A model generated the notes under the pieces. It was not told where the DNA came from, searched no databases, and saw only the letters and a program-made list of their open reading frames with translations. A DNA stretch of 64,000 nt, taken from assembly GCF_016522075.1 (NCBI RefSeq), contig NZ_JAEHFW010000002.1:186001-250000 (forward strand). Reading direction: 5' to 3'. This document shows, one piece after another, positions 60,471 to 64,000 of this stretch. The first letter of the stretch is position 1; each line of letters opens with the position of its first letter. This stretch comes from Mucilaginibacter segetis. Its GTDB lineage: Bacteria; Bacteroidota; Bacteroidia; Sphingobacteriales; Sphingobacteriaceae. The position numbers were made by a program, and so were the translations under genes.

Positions 60471-62807
60471 ATGCGTACCAATTATAAATTTTTACTATTG
60501 ACAGTCCTGTTGCCTGTAGCGGCATCGGCCCAAAACAAGTGGACAGAAACCAAAAAGGGCGATGTTGTTTTTGTGAACAATAAGAATGGCCGCGAACTGG
60601 GCTACTCGGCAACATCGGGAGTTAAAATTTTAACCGTAGATGGCCTGGCCTTTAAGGATCTGAACAAGAACGGAAAGCTGGACAAATACGAGGATTGGCG
60701 CCTGCCGGTTGATGAGCGGGCAAAGGACCTGGCCGCTAAAATGAGTGTGGAACAAATAGCCGGGCTTATGTTATACAGCCGCCATCAGCCTATACCGGCG
60801 GCTCCTGCGGGGCCGTTTGCTGGTACGTACAACGGTAAGGTGTTTGCCGAAAGCGGCGCAAAGGCATCAGACCTGTCTGACCAGCAAAAGCAATTTTTAA
60901 AGGATGATAACGTACGTCATGTGCTTATTACCTCGGTACAAAGCCCGGAGATTGCCGCTCAGTGGAACAACAACGCGCAGGCCTTTGTAGAGGGTATTGG
61001 GCTGGGTATACCAGCCAATAACAGTTCCGATCCGCGCAACGGAACGGTGGCCACGGCGGAATATAATGCCGGTTCGGGAGGCACTATTTCCATGTGGCCC
61101 GGGTCATTGGGGCTGGCGGCCACTTTCGATCCTGCGGTAACACAAAATTTCGGGCACATTGCGGGGCAGGAGTATCGCGCGCTGGGTATAGCCACCGCGC
61201 TTTCGCCACAGGTTGATATCGCTACCGACCCGCGCTGGGCACGTGTAAGCGGCACTTTCGGCGAAGATCCGCAGTTAGCAGCCGATATGGCACGCGCTTA
61301 TATTGATGGTTTCCAAACCTCAACCGGCAGCAGCGAATTAAAGGGCGGCTGGGGATATGCCAGCGTTAACGCCATGGTAAAGCACTGGCCGGGTGGCGGC
61401 GCAGGCGAAGGTGGCCGCGACGCGCACTATGGCTTTGGCAAATATGCCGTGTATCCGGGTAATAATTTCGCGCAGCATTTAATCCCTTTTACCCAGGGCG
61501 CTTTTAAGTTGAATGGCAAAACAGGTATGGCTGCCGCGGTAATGCCTTATTACACCATCTCTTACAATCAGGACACCAAAAACCACGAGAACGTAGCCAA
61601 CAACTACAACAAATACATTATTACCGACCTGCTAAGGAACAAATACCATTATGATGGTGTGGTATGTACCGACTGGCTGGTGACCGGTGATGAAACCGCA
61701 ATAGATAATTTCTTGTCGGGTAAATCATGGGGGATGGAGAAAGCCAGCGTAGCCGAGCGTCATTACAAAATACTAATGGCCGGGGTTGATCAGTTTGGGG
61801 GTAATAACGAAGTAGCGCCCGTAGTAGCTGCTTACCAAATGGGCGTAAAAGATCACGGTGAAGCATTTATGCGTGCCCGGTTCGAGCAATCTGCCGTGCG
61901 TTTATTGCGTAATATCTTCCGCACGGGTTTGTTTGAGAACCCTTATCTTGATCCGGAAGCTTCGCAAAAGCTGGTGGGTAATCCCAACTTCATGAGCGCG
62001 GGTTACCAGGCGCAGCTAAAATCAATAGTGATGCTGAAGAACAAGAACGGCATACTGCCGCTGCAACAGGGCAAAACCGTTTACGTACCAAAAAAATACA
62101 CGCCGGCCGGTCGTAACTTTTTGGGTATGAACACCCCCGAAAAACTGGAGTACCCGGTTAATATGGATATCGTAAAAAAATACTTTAAAGTAACCGATAA
62201 CCCCGATGAAGCCGACTACGCGCTGGTATTTATCAGCAGCCCGGCGGGCAATGGCGGTTACAACAGTGAGGATGCTAAAAACGGCGGCACCGGGTATGTG
62301 CCCATATCGCTGCAATACGGAAAGTACACTGCTGAAACTGCACGTGCCACCAGTATTGCCGGGGGCGATCCGTTAGAGAGTTTTACCAACCGCAGTTACA
62401 AAGGCAAATCAACCATAGCTACCAATACAACAGATTTAACTATGGTAACCGATACCTATGCTAAAATGAAAGGCAAACCGGTAATTGTTTCAGTCAATAT
62501 TAATAACCCTATGGTTTTCGGCGAGTTTGAACACGATGCCGATGCCATCATAGCCGACTTTGGTGTACAGGGACAAGCCAGCCTGGATATTCTGACAGGA
62601 AAAACAGAGCCATCAGCCTTGTTGCCTCTGCAAATGCCTGCCGACATGAAAACCGTTGAAGCACAATTTGAGGATGTACCGCATGATATGAAATGCTATA
62701 CCGATAGCGAAGGCCATTTGTATGATTTTGGCTACGGACTAAACTGGAAAGGTGTAATTAAAGATAATCGCACGGCCAAGTATGTTAAACCCGTTGCAAA
62801 ACCATAA
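60471..62807 (+). CDS. GH3-family glycosidase 2
   Basis: This 778-residue protein has a signal peptide (LLLTVLLPVAASAQ). A GH3 N-domain carries GLMLYSRHQPIP and WARVSGTFGEDPQLAADMARAY (read in parts), and the substrate-binding KHWPGGGAGEGGRDAHYGFGKY region is typical of the larger GH3 subgroup. The nucleophile is Asp401 in GVVCTDWLVTGDE. The C-domain (about 510-750) ends with a LYDFGYGLNW segment; there is no fibronectin domain, unlike its neighbour. The two enzymes are diverged, not recent duplicates, and probably act on different linkages of one glycan (inference). Confidence 0.91.
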   Translation: MRTNYKFLLLTVLLPVAASAQNKWTETKKGDVVFVNNKNGRELGYSATSGVKILTVDGLAFKDLNKNGKLDKYEDWRLPVDERAKDLAAKMSVEQIAGLMLYSRHQPIPAAPAGPFAGTYNGKVFAESGAKASDLSDQQKQFLKDDNVRHVLITSVQSPEIAAQWNNNAQAFVEGIGLGIPANNSSDPRNGTVATAEYNAGSGGTISMWPGSLGLAATFDPAVTQNFGHIAGQEYRALGIATALSPQVDIATDPRWARVSGTFGEDPQLAADMARAYIDGFQTSTGSSELKGGWGYASVNAMVKHWPGGGAGEGGRDAHYGFGKYAVYPGNNFAQHLIPFTQGAFKLNGKTGMAAAVMPYYTISYNQDTKNHENVANNYNKYIITDLLRNKYHYDGVVCTDWLVTGDETAIDNFLSGKSWGMEKASVAERHYKILMAGVDQFGGNNEVAPVVAAYQMGVKDHGEAFMRARFEQSAVRLLRNIFRTGLFENPYLDPEASQKLVGNPNFMSAGYQAQLKSIVMLKNKNGILPLQQGKTVYVPKKYTPAGRNFLGMNTPEKLEYPVNMDIVKKYFKVTDNPDEADYALVFISSPAGNGGYNSEDAKNGGTGYVPISLQYGKYTAETARATSIAGGDPLESFTNRSYKGKSTIATNTTDLTMVTDTYAKMKGKPVIVSVNINNPMVFGEFEHDADAIIADFGVQGQASLDILTGKTEPSALLPLQMPADMKTVEAQFEDVPHDMKCYTDSEGHLYDFGYGLNWKGVIKDNRTAKYVKPVAKP

Positions 62808-62828
62808 ATTCGTTTTAAACCTTAAATT

Positions 62829-64000
62829 ATGAAACGCTTTTTTGCCCTACCGCTAATATTGTTGCTGGCCTGCTGCACCACAGCACAAACTAATTTGAAT
62901 ATTGTAAAAACCGATGCCGGGGATATATCAGGAGCGGTTAACCAGGATGGCAGCGTACATATTTTTAAGGGGATACCCTTTGCCGCACCACCCGTGGGTG
63001 ATTTGCGCTGGAAAGAGCCTCAACCTGTAAAATCCTGGAGTGGCGTAAAAGCATGTACCGCCTACGGCCCAAGTCCTATGCAGGCCGAACCTAACCCGTT
63101 TGGGGTATATACCAAAGAGTTTTTGATAGCCAAGCAGCCCATTAGCGAAGATTGCCTTTATTTAAACGTGTGGACAGGCGCACAATTATCCGGAGAAAAA
63201 CGCCCCGTACTGGTGTATATTTATGGCGGGGGATTTGTGAGCGGCGGTACCAACGTACCCATTTATGATGGTGAGGCCATGGCAAAAAAGGGGATCATTT
63301 TTGTGACAATAAATTACCGTGTGGGCATATTCGGTTTTTTTGCCCATCCGGAGCTTACGAAGGAATCACCGCACAGCCAGTCAGGCAATTATGGCATTAT
63401 GGATCAATTGGCGGCTTTGCAGTGGGTACAAAAGAACATAGCTGCCTTTGGCGGCGACCCGGAAAAGGTAACCATAGCGGGGCAGTCGGCAGGATCCATG
63501 AGTGTAAATTATTTAGTGACCTCACCATTGGGCAAAGGCTTATTTAACGGAGCCATAGCCGAGAGTGGCGCTTATATGCTGCCCGACCCATCCGGAGGAA
63601 CGTCGCTGGCACAAGGCGAGCAAAGCGGCGTGGAGGCGGCTAAAGCATTAAATGCGAATTCGCTTGCCGAACTGAGGAAACTGCCCGCTCAGGAATTATT
63701 AAAACAAAACAACTTCAGGCCTATAATAGATGGTTATGTGATGCCAAAAACTCCCCCGGCCATTTATGCGGAAAACCAAGAGAACAAAGTGGCTTTACTA
63801 ACCGGATGGAATGAGGATGATGCCTTTTTTGGCGAACTGAAAGATGCTGCCGACTATAAGGCGCAGATGCAACACCGTTTTGGCGACAAAGCTGCTGAAG
63901 CATTAAAACTTTACCCCGGCGGAAACGATTCGGTGGCAAAGGTTTCGCAGATACGCTTATCGCGCGATGGGTTGTTCGGCATACAAAATTACAGCTGGGT
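62829..64000 (+). CDS. carboxylesterase type B (partial)
   Basis: The frame is open from the ATG at 62829 to the right edge (about 390 residues seen). It has a signal peptide with a possible lipobox (LLLACC). Carboxylesterase segments are GIPFAAPPVGDLRWKEPQ, EDCLYLNVWT, YIYGGGFVSGG (oxyanion hole), YRVGIFGFFAHPEL and GQSAGSMSVN with nucleophile Ser220. It follows the second GH3 gene by 21 bases. An esterase in a GH3 operon suggests removal of acyl groups from a plant or microbial glycan (inference). Confidence 0.9.
   Translation, partial: MKRFFALPLILLLACCTTAQTNLNIVKTDAGDISGAVNQDGSVHIFKGIPFAAPPVGDLRWKEPQPVKSWSGVKACTAYGPSPMQAEPNPFGVYTKEFLIAKQPISEDCLYLNVWTGAQLSGEKRPVLVYIYGGGFVSGGTNVPIYDGEAMAKKGIIFVTINYRVGIFGFFAHPELTKESPHSQSGNYGIMDQLAALQWVQKNIAAFGGDPEKVTIAGQSAGSMSVNYLVTSPLGKGLFNGAIAESGAYMLPDPSGGTSLAQGEQSGVEAAKALNANSLAELRKLPAQELLKQNNFRPIIDGYVMPKTPPAIYAENQENKVALLTGWNEDDAFFGELKDAADYKAQMQHRFGDKAAEALKLYPGGNDSVAKVSQIRLSRDGLFGIQNYSW

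Overview
The window looks like a chromosomal segment of a Bacteroidota bacterium of the family Sphingobacteriaceae, most likely a Mucilaginibacter or Pedobacter relative. This is inferred from the gene families (ImuA/ImuB, DUF1501/DUF1800, DUF3857, HYC_CC_PP-like, DUF3347, GH3 pairs), from -7 promoter boxes of the TAnnTTTG type, and from the near absence of Shine-Dalgarno sequences. It is mostly ordinary chromosome, with one accessory stretch at about 2.5-13.1 kb.

Layout. 1-1.5 kb: ImuB (cut by the window edge) and ImuA, translesion-synthesis accessory genes. 1.6-3 kb: a secreted hypothetical and a gene-poor stretch. 3-11 kb: an RNA-repair/RNA-surveillance locus with a WYL regulator, a small DUF4177-like protein, the RNA ligase RtcB, three AT-rich cassette genes separated by decaying copies of the rtcB 3' end, a Ro60/Rsr (TROVE) protein, and an array of six Y-RNA-like units carrying tRNA-like T arms. 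rtcB and rsr share a promoter element (TGCGCA-type repeats 13 bp apart, then CTTTGTA at identical spacing). 11.1-13.1 kb: a decayed integrative element at tRNA-Glu(TTC), with a broken tyrosine-recombinase gene and a partial copy of the tRNA 3' end.

13.3-19.7 kb: a probable operon for ergothioneine (EgtB and EgtD, an EgtUV-like ABC importer, a flavoprotein disulfide reductase and a DUF427 protein). 19.8-30.3 kb: SPFH protein, DUF922 protease-like protein, LpxH-like phosphatase, RF1, ApbE, a two-component system with a beta-barrel protein, an OmpA lipoprotein and HisRS. 30.3-38.2 kb: DUF1501/DUF1800 pair (minus strand), two DUF3857 transglutaminase-like proteins, Aat and RuvC. 38.3-43.5 kb: TonB-dependent receptor, PepSY membrane protein, TsdA-like dihaem cytochrome and DsrE-like protein. 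43.6-50.5 kb: mixed metabolic genes (DinB/YfiT, FAD oxidoreductase, CsaA, deaminase, superoxide dismutase, MDR dehydrogenase, ferredoxin reductase). 50.6-54 kb: small secreted metal-associated proteins. 54-57.8 kb: phosphatase, S1/P1 nuclease, fumarase and a CoA-binding protein. 58-64 kb: two GH3 glycosidases and a carboxylesterase cut by the right edge.

The most interesting system is the rtcB-rsr-Y-RNA locus. A regulator, a ligase that reseals cleaved RNA, a Ro60 ring protein, six tRNA-mimicking RNAs of two alternating architectures, and a HEPN-like candidate ribonuclease sit together. The rtcB 3' end appears to have served repeatedly as an insertion point for small cargo genes.
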